A stretch of DNA of 34,072 nt. It comes from JBJXDT01 sp046153505 (GTDB lineage Bacteria; Pseudomonadota; Gammaproteobacteria; Burkholderiales; Methylophilaceae). A program made the position numbers and the translations under genes. Shown here in pieces: positions 15,107 through 22,122 of this stretch. The stretch is from contig JBJXDT010000034.1 in NCBI GenBank assembly GCA_046153505.1, positions 1 to 34,072 of the forward strand, read 5' to 3'. The notes below the pieces were generated by a model. That model did no database searches. It saw only the letters and a program-made list of their open reading frames with translations, and was not told the DNA's origin. Every line of letters begins with the position of its first letter. The first letter of the stretch is position 1.

Positions 15107-16368
15107 GTGCGCAAAACATAATACAACCTAGCATTTGGCAGTCCCTTGCAAGCAAAAAAATGCTCATATGCATTTTTACTGGTTTCAGTTCTGGCTTGCC
15201 ACTTTATATTCTTATCAGCCTATTACCAGCGTGGTTGCGCTCTGAAGGCGTGAACCTTAAAGCCATTGGTTTATTCGCACTCATTAATCTACCATTTACT
15301 TGGAAGTTTTTGTGGGCGCCGTTTTTTGATCGCTATATTCCTCCGCTTGGACGCAGGCGCGGGTGGCTTCTGATTTCTCAAGTTTTTCTTTTAATATCCA
15401 TTCCTGTTTTTGGCGTGTTTAATCCTAAATTTGATATTTGGACGATTGCCTATTTGGCAGGCGTTGTCGCGTTTTTTAGTGCTAGCCAAGATATTGTCCT
15501 AGACGCTTATCGACGTGAACTTTTACCTGACGCCGAACTGGGGTTAGGCAATGCGGTGCATGTAAACGCTTACAAAATTGCTGGACTTGTGCCAGGTTCA
15601 CTCTCGCTCATTTTGGCAGATCATATGGCTTGGAGTAGCGTTTTTATGATTACCGCGCTGTTTATGCTGCCTGGCATTGTGATGACGCTTTTGGTAACCG
15701 AGCCAATGCTAAAAGATGGTCGCCCAAAAACGCTAAAAGCAGCGGTATTAGAGCCTTTTAACGAATTTATTCACCGCAACGGCTTAAACACCGCTCTACT
15801 CATTTTAGCGTTTATTTTTCTGTATAAATTGGGCGATAGCATGGCAACCTCGCTTGCCACGCCGTTCTATCTAGACATGGGTTTTACAAAAACAGAAATT
15901 GGCTTAATCGCCAAAAACGCTGGTTTATGGCCAAGTGTGCTTGGTGGCTTGTTGGGTGGTATTTGGATGATTAAACTTGGTATTAACCGTGCCTTGTGGA
16001 TTTTTGGAGCGGTGCAAATGTTGGCTATTTTAGGTTTTGCATGGCTGGCTACAGCAGGACATAATTTATTCATACTTGGCACCGTGATTGGTGTAGAGGC
16101 TCTCGGCGTAGGCCTAGGAACGGCGGCCTTCGTAGCGTATATCGCGCAAACGACACACCCGCTTTACACTGCAACACAATTCGCACTTTTCACCAGTTTG
16201 GCCGCTGTACCCCGCACGTTTGCCAACGCTGCCACAGGCTTTTTGGTAGATAGTTTAGGCTGGAAAAACTTCTTTATCCTATGTTTCATTCTTGCAATTC
16301 CTGGCATGTTACTGCTATTCAAAATCGCTCCTTGGAATGCCGTTAAGGAAAACGAAAAATCTTTGTAA
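15103..16368 (+). CDS. ampG: AmpG-like major facilitator permease
   Basis: This 421-residue inner-membrane MFS protein with about 12 hydrophobic segments resembles AmpG, which imports anhydromuropeptides for cell-wall recycling. The start TGFSSGLPLYILISLLPAWLRSEGV and the loop APFFDRYIPPLGRRRGW are typical of AmpG, as is SASQDIVLDAYRRELL. It starts with GTG inside the metW stop (4-nt overlap), so it is translationally coupled. metX-metW-ampG linkage occurs in other betaproteobacteria as far as I recall. Substrate is inferred from family; the PBP genes mreB-dacA are elsewhere in the window. Confidence 0.88.
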   Translation: MSAQNIIQPSIWQSLASKKMLICIFTGFSSGLPLYILISLLPAWLRSEGVNLKAIGLFALINLPFTWKFLWAPFFDRYIPPLGRRRGWLLISQVFLLISIPVFGVFNPKFDIWTIAYLAGVVAFFSASQDIVLDAYRRELLPDAELGLGNAVHVNAYKIAGLVPGSLSLILADHMAWSSVFMITALFMLPGIVMTLLVTEPMLKDGRPKTLKAAVLEPFNEFIHRNGLNTALLILAFIFLYKLGDSMATSLATPFYLDMGFTKTEIGLIAKNAGLWPSVLGGLLGGIWMIKLGINRALWIFGAVQMLAILGFAWLATAGHNLFILGTVIGVEALGVGLGTAAFVAYIAQTTHPLYTATQFALFTSLAAVPRTFANAATGFLVDSLGWKNFFILCFILAIPGMLLLFKIAPWNAVKENEKSL

Positions 16369-16420
16369 GGTACGAGAAGAAAGTACGACTAACTCTCTAC
16401 TAACCAAAAGGAGAAAAGTC

Positions 16421-17179
16421 ATGGCCTTGTTAAAACTGCTTCCTCAGTTAATTTCTGTAGTGCTTATCAGCACACCAGCCTTATCAATCGCAGCTGAATG
16501 TAGCGCTAAAAGTGGCCTCCAGACTGTGCCTTTGCTCGAGCTTTACACCTCCGAAGGTTGCAGCAGTTGCCCGCCTGCCGACAAATGGCTAAGCGGTTTA
16601 AAGGTTGATGCAAGCAAAGTGACGCCACTCGCTTTTCATGTGGATTACTGGGATTATATCGGTTGGAAAGACCGTTTTGCCAAGGCTGAATATAGCGATA
16701 GACAGCGAAAAACTGCAGATCTCGGCAACTCGAGTTACGTCTACACACCGCAATTTGTGCTGAATGGGCGCGATTTTAGAGGTGTTGGTAGTGACAGTCG
16801 CTTTAATAGTGCATTAGAAAGCCAACTCAAACAAATGGCGCGCGCCAATTTAAAGCTGGATGCGATATCAGAGGCAGATGGCACCATCACCCTGAAAGCC
16901 AATGCAGAAGCCGCTGCCAAGCATGCAGATGTGTTTATCGCTTTATATGAGAACAAATTAGTGAGCCAAGTAAAGGCGGGTGAAAACAGCGGCAGCACAC
17001 TTAAGCACGATTACGTTGTACGAGAGCTATTTGGCGCCTACCCAGTGAGCGGTCAATTCAGCAAGAACTTTACGCTTAAGCCGGAGTGGAAAAATAAAGA
17101 TGCAGGTGCGGTCATTTTTGTACAGGACTCAAGCAACGGGGAAATTTTACAAAGCTTGCAACTTAAATTTTGCAGCTAA
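16421..17179 (+). CDS. DUF1223 family thioredoxin-fold exported protein
   Basis: This 252-residue protein has a signal peptide (MALLKLLPQLISVVLISTPALSIAA, cleavage near 25) and a DUF1223 domain beginning VPLLELYTSEGCSSCPPADKWL, with a CxxC pair at C47/C50. HVDYWDYIGWKDRFAKAEYSDRQR and TPQFVLNGRDFRG are further family blocks. DUF1223 proteins are thioredoxin-like; their partner and redox role are unknown. The open frame extends upstream to 16292 inside ampG, but AGGAG lies 7-8 nt before the ATG at 16421 and gives a proper signal peptide. Its stop overlaps the convergent bufC stop (17176-17179), next to a copper-related cluster, which makes a periplasmic thiol or metal function possible. Confidence 0.9.
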   Translation: MALLKLLPQLISVVLISTPALSIAAECSAKSGLQTVPLLELYTSEGCSSCPPADKWLSGLKVDASKVTPLAFHVDYWDYIGWKDRFAKAEYSDRQRKTADLGNSSYVYTPQFVLNGRDFRGVGSDSRFNSALESQLKQMARANLKLDAISEADGTITLKANAEAAAKHADVFIALYENKLVSQVKAGENSGSTLKHDYVVRELFGAYPVSGQFSKNFTLKPEWKNKDAGAVIFVQDSSNGEILQSLQLKFCS

Positions 17180-17946
17180 TTTTTCAACGCGCAAATTAAA
17201 CCAGCTTCCAACCAGCCCGCCAGATATTGCGCTGCTTGGTTGGATGCATTTTCGCCCATCTCTTCATATAAACTTTCACAAAGCGCTCCAAAACTTGCGC
17301 CCTCTAGTGACAACTTTAAGGCTAACAATTCTGTATTTTCCAACGAGCGAAATTTTGAAGTTAAATCTTGTCGCCAAATCAACCAATAGGTCAGGACTAC
17401 TTTTGCTGCTTTTGGTGGCGTGTCCTCGATGTCCAAGGCCTTCCAAACTGCAACAGTGTTCCAATTAAAAGGTAGCAAATGCAAGGCTGGTTGAAATTTA
17501 AAGCACAACTCTCCCCAATTCTCTGGTGGAATTGCTGCTAAATCCTGAATCGAAAGTTGCGGTAAATCTTCAGCATCAAAAGCTAAAGAAAGCACCCATT
17601 CAAATTGTGCAAGTTCGGCTGCTATTGGGTGGTTGGGCATTACCGTCGCCAAATATTCATGCATATCTGCGCCATACCAGCGCAAATTAGGATAAACCGA
17701 AGGTGTTTTAGTCAAGTAACTGCGTGCCATAGTCACAAACAAATCATCGCCCAAATAGGCTAACAACTTAGGGTAAGCTGTCGCCAGCGCGTCAACGATG
17801 CGAAACCGATAAGCGTCGTGATATATTTTAAGACGCTTGGTGGCGCCTACTTTTTTATCATCGACAATCGCCTTAAATGATTTTTTACGTGTGTCATCCA
17901 TTAAATAGGCTTGGAAGCCTGCTTGTAGCTGTGCGAGTTGACTCAT
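17176..17946 (-). CDS. bufC: DUF2063 / BufC-HvfC family partner protein
   Basis: This 256-residue protein begins MSQLAQLQAGFQAYLMDD, the start typical of the DUF2063 N-terminal domain, with YHDAYRFRIVDALATAYPKLLAYLGDDLF and YPNLRWYGADMHEYLA following. By family knowledge DUF2063 proteins work with a DUF692/MNIO enzyme, probably delivering the precursor peptide. It overlaps bufB by 4 nt (17943-17946), indicating coupled synthesis. The sequence annotation 'DNA-binding' sometimes given to this family is not supported by anything I can see. The C-terminal half is poorly conserved in my reading. Confidence 0.88.
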   Translation of the reverse strand: MSQLAQLQAGFQAYLMDDTRKKSFKAIVDDKKVGATKRLKIYHDAYRFRIVDALATAYPKLLAYLGDDLFVTMARSYLTKTPSVYPNLRWYGADMHEYLATVMPNHPIAAELAQFEWVLSLAFDAEDLPQLSIQDLAAIPPENWGELCFKFQPALHLLPFNWNTVAVWKALDIEDTPPKAAKVVLTYWLIWRQDLTSKFRSLENTELLALKLSLEGASFGALCESLYEEMGENASNQAAQYLAGWLEAGLICALKN

Positions 17947-18779
17947 GCCGCCGCCTTTAGCGCTTGCCTAGATAAATCACGTGCAATTTGCAATTCTTCA
18001 ACCAATACTTCCAGCGCAGGAATATGATCATCGCGCTCTATCATAGTAGAAACTGACCCGAAGCGTGAGATAGCATAGCGATATAAGTCCCAAACAGGTT
18101 CTATCACAGGCGCATCGTGCGTATCGATAATGTAATCGCCATTATTTTGGTGGCCTGCTAAGTGTATTTGTTGTACACGGTCTGCGGGAACGCCATCAAT
18201 AAAAGCTTGAGCATCAAAATTGTGGTTGTAGCTACTTACATAAATATTGTTCACATCCAACAATAGCAGGCAATCTGCAGTCTCTGCTATCATGTTGATA
18301 AACTCCCACTCGGTCATTGTGCTGTCGATATAGCTAGCGTAGCTAGACACGTTTTCTATTAAAATTTGCCTACCTAAAAAATCTTGCACAATTTTTACAC
18401 GTTCAGCCACGTGTTTAGCCGCCTCTTCGGTGTAAGGCAACGGCAATAAATCATGTATATTTTGACCATGCACACCAGTCCAACATAAATGGTCAGATAT
18501 CCACTTGGGCTCTACTCGGTCTGCCAGTTTTTTTAATTCACGCAGGTAGTTTTTATCTACAGGGGCTGTAGAGCCAATAGAAAGCGATACGCCATGCATA
18601 ACGACAGGATAATTAGCACGAATTTTATCTAAATAATCCAGTGGCTTACCACCTGGAATCATATAGTTTTCTGATAGCGCCTCAAACCAATCTACTTTGG
18701 GCTTGGTATCTAATATTTGGTTGTAATGCTCGGTGCGTAAACCTAAGCCAAAACCTAAAAATGGTATTTTTTCTGTCAT
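17943..18779 (-). CDS. bufB: MNIO (DUF692) enzyme of a bufferin-type cluster
   Basis: This is a 278-residue TIM-barrel of the multinuclear non-heme iron oxidase family (MbnB/BufB/HvfB). Probable metal ligands are seen throughout: H62 (MHGVSLSIGS), D96/H97 (ISDHLCW), E142/N143 (LIENVSSY), D175/N177/N178 (LLLDVNNIY), H206/H210 (IHLAGHQ), D219/H221 (DTHDAPV) and E248. Such enzymes use iron and oxygen to convert cysteines of a precursor peptide into oxazolone or thiooxazole-type groups that bind copper. The precursor bufA is upstream and bufC overlaps downstream, so the pathway assignment is well supported. The chemistry on this precursor is inferred. Confidence 0.93.
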   Translation of the reverse strand: MTEKIPFLGFGLGLRTEHYNQILDTKPKVDWFEALSENYMIPGGKPLDYLDKIRANYPVVMHGVSLSIGSTAPVDKNYLRELKKLADRVEPKWISDHLCWTGVHGQNIHDLLPLPYTEEAAKHVAERVKIVQDFLGRQILIENVSSYASYIDSTMTEWEFINMIAETADCLLLLDVNNIYVSSYNHNFDAQAFIDGVPADRVQQIHLAGHQNNGDYIIDTHDAPVIEPVWDLYRYAISRFGSVSTMIERDDHIPALEVLVEELQIARDLSRQALKAAA

Positions 18780-18797
18780 CGTTAGTCTTAAAAGAAA

Positions 18798-18827
18798 TAG
18801 CGAGCACTCAGAAAAAAGTGCTCACTA
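18798..18827 (-). terminator. Hairpin between bufA and bufB, possible partial terminator
   Basis: GAGCACT (18802-18808) pairs perfectly with AGTGCTC (18817-18823) around an 8-nt loop. The stem continues as TAG/CTA (18798-18800 with 18825-18827) after one mismatch. On the transcribed strand it is followed by a T-rich stretch (atttctttt), so it may end or stabilise most bufA transcripts while allowing some read-through into bufB. Confidence 0.55.
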
Positions 18828-18847
18828 AAGTTTACACCTAAAATAAC

Positions 18848-19195
18848 TTAAACTGCGTGACCACCTTTAGCATCGCATTCAGCGGCTGATAAATTGACAT
18901 GACCTTGACCTGCGCATGAGTTTTGACCTTTGCATGAGTTAGCAGCAACTTTGCAAGAACCCTGACCTTTACAAGCATTTTTAGCAGTTTTGCAAGCGTT
19001 GTGGCCTTTGCACTCATTACCTGCAGTTTTACAATCACTTGTGCCTTTACATGAGTTTACACCCACGCAGGCAACCGAAGCAGAACCTGCATCAGCAGTT
19101 TTTGCACCAGAGGTTGCGCAGCCAGCTAAAATAAGCGCAGCTGCACCAATTGCTAACATTGCACCACGACGACCATTTGAAGTTTGAATAGACAT
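18848..19195 (-). CDS. bufA: Cysteine-repeat bufferin precursor (BufA2-like)
   Basis: This 115-residue precursor has an N-terminal export signal (MSIQTSNGRRGAMLAIGAAALILAGC) and then ten cysteines in a nearly regular array. From C49 the pattern is CKGxxx-CKxAxNx, a 13-residue unit: residues 49-54, then units from 55, 68 and 81, ending with CAGQGH at 94. C107 lies in the conserved tail LSAAECDAKGGHAV. This matches my recollection of BufA2-type periplasmic bufferins, whose cysteines are modified by the MNIO partner to bind copper. LAGC at 23-26 is a perfect lipobox, so the product may be lipid-anchored instead of free. AAAGGAAA lies about 7 nt before the ATG. It is the first gene of bufA-bufB-bufC. 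Confidence 0.88.
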   Translation of the reverse strand: MSIQTSNGRRGAMLAIGAAALILAGCATSGAKTADAGSASVACVGVNSCKGTSDCKTAGNECKGHNACKTAKNACKGQGSCKVAANSCKGQNSCAGQGHVNLSAAECDAKGGHAV

Positions 19196-19248
19196 AATTA
19201 TTTCCTTTTAGAATCGTTAATAAATCCTCCTCCGAATGACGGAGTAAG

Positions 19249-19302
19249 CCTAGCTAGGTGAAATGTAGATAACTAAGGACCACATTGCACTGAAGCCTTA
19301 GT
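19249..19302. promoter_or_regulatory. Palindrome and inverted repeat upstream of bufA
   Basis: A perfect 10-bp palindrome CCTAGCTAGG (19249-19258) lies 54 nt before the bufA start, a plausible operator distance. Just beyond, ACTAAGG (19272-19278) and CCTTAGT (19296-19302) form a 7-bp inverted repeat that could instead be a weak terminator for the M48-like gene. A smaller dyad CTCCG-aatga-CGGAG (19230-19244) is nearer the gene. I cannot recognise a -35/-10 pair or an ECF promoter with confidence. Confidence 0.35.
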
Positions 19303-19321
19303 CGTGAGCAAAAAGGAAACC

Positions 19322-20605
19322 TTACAATTTATTTTTGTGAAGTTTTTGTGAACTAGATTTATTGGGCGCTAGGGTTTTACTTACGCGAGCCTTTTTGATG
19401 GGAGCTTTAAGCTTGTTTTTAATTTTTCCCTTTATGATTGGCTTAGTTTGAATCTTTTTTTCTTTAGCTTTTTTAACTGCAATTGGTTTTTTCTTAGCCG
19501 TATATTTTTCTAGAATCAATTTTTTACTTGTAGTTGTTTTCTTTGCAGACAACTCTGCATGTCTTTCTGTCGGCCTAGGCTGATGGCTCTCTGCAATAGT
19601 TTGATTGGTGATTAAAATACTTTTATGCGGTTCTACTGCTTTCTGTTCAGCCTCCGGAACAGTCGCTTTTTTGGCCGTATTTTCTATCGTCTTTTCTCCT
19701 GGCATAAGTTCTGCAGTTGCAAGTTCATAAGCCATGTAGGCTTCTGGCAATGGCTCTAATTCTATAACACTGTCTTTTGGCTCACCCACCACTTTTCTCA
19801 CATTTGCGATAGATTGATACAAATCCTTCTCCCAAGCTGTCGCTTTCTCATTTTCAACAATAAATTCTAATGATTGCGCAACATCTGCCTTAGCATAGCC
19901 TTCTTGCTCTAACAACTTAAGCGCAATATCGTCCGCCTCGTTTAGTTGTGTGGGTTTTATTCTAGACAAGGCCACTTCCGAGCCCACGTAAGATGTGGCT
20001 GTAGAGGCGGCACTCGTAAGCAATGTGGTGGCTGTTGTAGCTTGTGCTGCTGCACCTGAAGCGCTTAAGACATTCACTGCTGGAAATAAAACGCCCGCCA
20101 GTACCGTAAAAAATATTTTTGTCTTAGCATTACTTTTGTGGTGGTTTGCAATCACGTGACCCATTTCGCGTGCGACGATAAATGCACTCGCTTCATCGCC
20201 CAAATCTAGGTGTTGCAAACCGCGAAACAAAATCACTGTACCTGTTGCATTTGAGGCACTACCGAGAACTTTTTTTTCTGCCACACCAAATACAAAATTG
20301 GGGATTTTTTTCTTTAATTCGGGATAAACAAAGTAAGCCGACTGCGCTAGTCGGATTCCTTGTGCCTGTACTTGAGCATCAAAACGCTGATTTTCCGCAC
20401 ATACTTCGCCACTGCATGCTTTTTCATTCGGCTTGGTGGCGAGGCGCATTCTCATGTCCATATCGGAATAAATGCTGCTAATACCATTTACTGGGTCAGA
20501 GCCAGTGCTGGTTTCTGACGTGGTTTTTTGCGCCTCGGCAAATACTAGAGGCGAGAATAGACTTGTGGCTAAACTAATTGCCAAATAAAAAAGAAGAGAG
20601 TTCAA
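19322..20605 (-). CDS. M48-like protein with altered zinc motif and Lys-rich tail
   Basis: This exported protein of 427 residues has a signal peptide ending VFAEA (about residue 24). A region like M48 peptidases follows (about 75-260): TGTVILFRGLQHLDLGDEASAFIVAREMGHVIANHH, a hydrophobic pair of helices, then LNEADDIALKLLEQEGY with E223 as the usual third ligand. The metal motif, however, reads R146-E147-M-G-H150 instead of HExxH; the codon is CGC, one base from CAC. From about 350 to the end it is lysine-rich and low-complexity (KKPIAVKKAKEKKIQTK). It may be an inactive or modified M48 relative acting as chaperone or scaffold. I recall other betaproteobacterial proteins with AREMGH, so this may be a family trait. 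Confidence 0.78.
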   Translation of the reverse strand: MNSLLFYLAISLATSLFSPLVFAEAQKTTSETSTGSDPVNGISSIYSDMDMRMRLATKPNEKACSGEVCAENQRFDAQVQAQGIRLAQSAYFVYPELKKKIPNFVFGVAEKKVLGSASNATGTVILFRGLQHLDLGDEASAFIVAREMGHVIANHHKSNAKTKIFFTVLAGVLFPAVNVLSASGAAAQATTATTLLTSAASTATSYVGSEVALSRIKPTQLNEADDIALKLLEQEGYAKADVAQSLEFIVENEKATAWEKDLYQSIANVRKVVGEPKDSVIELEPLPEAYMAYELATAELMPGEKTIENTAKKATVPEAEQKAVEPHKSILITNQTIAESHQPRPTERHAELSAKKTTTSKKLILEKYTAKKKPIAVKKAKEKKIQTKPIIKGKIKNKLKAPIKKARVSKTLAPNKSSSQKLHKNKL

Positions 20606-20669
20606 ACAACTTAAGTCTTTGAATGTGTATGCATTGTAACGCCTGTAAAACCAATTCGCCTACATTGCA

Positions 20670-21443
20670 TTAAAATTCGTATTCTACGATCAGGGGGGCA
20701 TGGTCGCTAAAGCGATCTATTTTGTAAATTTGAGCAGAAACAGCATGTTGCGCCATGTTTGGTGTGGCGATTTGATAATCCAAGCGCCAACCCACATTTT
20801 TTTCATAGGCTGCGCCACGGTTGCTCCACCAGGTATAACATTCATCAGTAGTGGACGGGTGCAATTTGCGATACACATCTACCCATCCCACTTGAGAAAA
20901 TAAAGTTGTTAACCATGCGCGCTCTTCGGGCAAAAAACCAGAATTTTTGCGGTTGCCTTTAAAGTTTTTTAAATCTTGTTCTTGGTGAGCTATGTTCCAA
21001 TCCCCACACACCACCACGTCACGGCCACTTGCTTTGAGTGCCTGTAAATGCGGCATAATGCGCGCCAACACGCTAAATTTAAAAGTCTGACGCTCTTCAC
21101 CACTAGAGCCGCTTGGCAAGTAGAGTGAAATCACACTTAACTGTCCAAATTGCGCCTCAATATAGCGTCCTTCAGCGTCAATATCAGCAATGCCAAAGCC
21201 TTCGATGATTTGGTCTGGCTTGGATTTACTGTAGACGCCAACTCCGCTGTAGCCTTTTTTTTCGGCAAAATGAAAAGCGCCGTAATAGCCAGTTGGTGCA
21301 AGCATCTCATCCGTTAAGTCCGCCGCTTGCGCCTTGACTTCTTGCATACAAATCACATCCGCATTTTGTTTTTGCATCCAAGTAAAAAAACCCTTATTGG
21401 CCGCAGAACGTATTCCATTTAAATTGGCAGTGATAATGCGCAT
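20670..21443 (-). CDS. xth: Exodeoxyribonuclease III
   Basis: This 257-residue enzyme of the exonuclease-endonuclease-phosphatase fold repairs AP sites and degrades 3' ends of duplex DNA. The family's active-site blocks are present in order: MRIITANLNGIRSAANKGF (N7), ICMQEVKA (E35), YSGVGVYSK, VCGDWNIAHQEQDLKN and RFSDHAPLIVEYEF. It is divergent from pyrE across only 23 bp. AAGG (21450-21453) lies 6 nt before the ATG and overlaps a TATAAG, so its promoter may lie further inside pyrE. Confidence 0.95.
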   Translation of the reverse strand: MRIITANLNGIRSAANKGFFTWMQKQNADVICMQEVKAQAADLTDEMLAPTGYYGAFHFAEKKGYSGVGVYSKSKPDQIIEGFGIADIDAEGRYIEAQFGQLSVISLYLPSGSSGEERQTFKFSVLARIMPHLQALKASGRDVVVCGDWNIAHQEQDLKNFKGNRKNSGFLPEERAWLTTLFSQVGWVDVYRKLHPSTTDECYTWWSNRGAAYEKNVGWRLDYQIATPNMAQHAVSAQIYKIDRFSDHAPLIVEYEF

Positions 21444-21452
21444 TTAATCCCT

Positions 21453-21458
21453 TATAAT
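21453..21458 (+). promoter_or_regulatory. -10 box of pyrE shared with the divergent xth side
   Basis: TATAAT ends 8 nt before the pyrE ATG at 21467. The overlapping complement reads TATAAG (21456-21451) 7 nt before the xth ATG. Both fit in a 23-bp intergenic gap, so the two polymerases would compete and any -35 elements lie in the opposite gene. No Shine-Dalgarno precedes pyrE. Confidence 0.45.
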
Positions 21459-21466
21459 CCCATTTT

Positions 21467-22117
21467 ATGTCACAAAACAGTCAAAATATGTCACAGTCAT
21501 TCATCGAACTCTGCATTGATAAACAAGTTTTACGCTTTGGCGAGTTCAAAACCAAAGCTGGACGCCTTAGTCCATACTTCTTCAATGCCGGACTATTTAA
21601 TGATGGTGACAGCTTATTGAAACTAGGCGAATTCTACGCTAATAGCATCGAAAAATCAGGCATTCAATTCGATATGTTATTTGGTCCGGCCTACAAAGGC
21701 ATACCTCTTGCGGCAAGCATTGCCATTGCTTTTGCGCGCGCTGGTCGCAACATTCCATACGCCTACAACCGCAAAGAGGCCAAAGACCACGGTGAGGGTG
21801 GCTCTGTAGTAGGCGCGCCACTAGTAGGCCGCGTGCTTATTATTGACGACGTTATTTCTGCTGGCACCTCTGTGCGCGAATCTGTTGATCTGATTAAAGC
21901 AAGCGGCGCCAAGGCATGTGGCGTGGCGATTGCTCTGGATAGACAAGAAAAAGGTATAGGTGAGATTTCAGCAGTTCAAGAAGTTGAGCAAAACAATGAA
22001 ATTCCTGTCTGCGCAATTGCTAATTTAACTGACTTATTAAAGTATATTGAACATCAACCTAAAATGGCACATCACTTGCTTTCAATTCAGAATTATCGAA
22101 AGAGGTATGGTTGCTAA
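21467..22117 (+). CDS. pyrE: Orotate phosphoribosyltransferase
   Basis: PyrE joins orotate and PRPP to make OMP in pyrimidine synthesis. The 216-residue protein has RFGEFKTKAGRLSPYFFNAGLFNDG, FGPAYKGIPLA, YNRKEAKDHGEGG and the PRPP loop RVLIIDDVISAGTS, all as expected for the long proteobacterial form. Two in-frame ATGs 21 nt apart (21467 and 21488) begin near-identical MSQ[NS] segments, a small duplication; either may be used. The next gene starts 5 nt after its stop. Confidence 0.96.
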   Translation: MSQNSQNMSQSFIELCIDKQVLRFGEFKTKAGRLSPYFFNAGLFNDGDSLLKLGEFYANSIEKSGIQFDMLFGPAYKGIPLAASIAIAFARAGRNIPYAYNRKEAKDHGEGGSVVGAPLVGRVLIIDDVISAGTSVRESVDLIKASGAKACGVAIALDRQEKGIGEISAVQEVEQNNEIPVCAIANLTDLLKYIEHQPKMAHHLLSIQNYRKRYGC

Positions 22118-22122
22118 CACTG

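Noticed and set aside
16292..16420. Upstream extension of the DUF1223 gene into ampG
   Set aside because: A strong AGGAG and a proper signal peptide belong to the ATG at 16421.
18838..19038. Minus-strand frame overlapping bufA with repeated short words
   Set aside because: It is the out-of-frame shadow of the bufA tandem repeat; the other frame has the signal, the cysteine pattern and the family tail.
18914..19051. Tandem repeat as a CRISPR array
   Set aside because: Units are imperfect, about 39 bp without spacers, and lie in frame within a coding gene.
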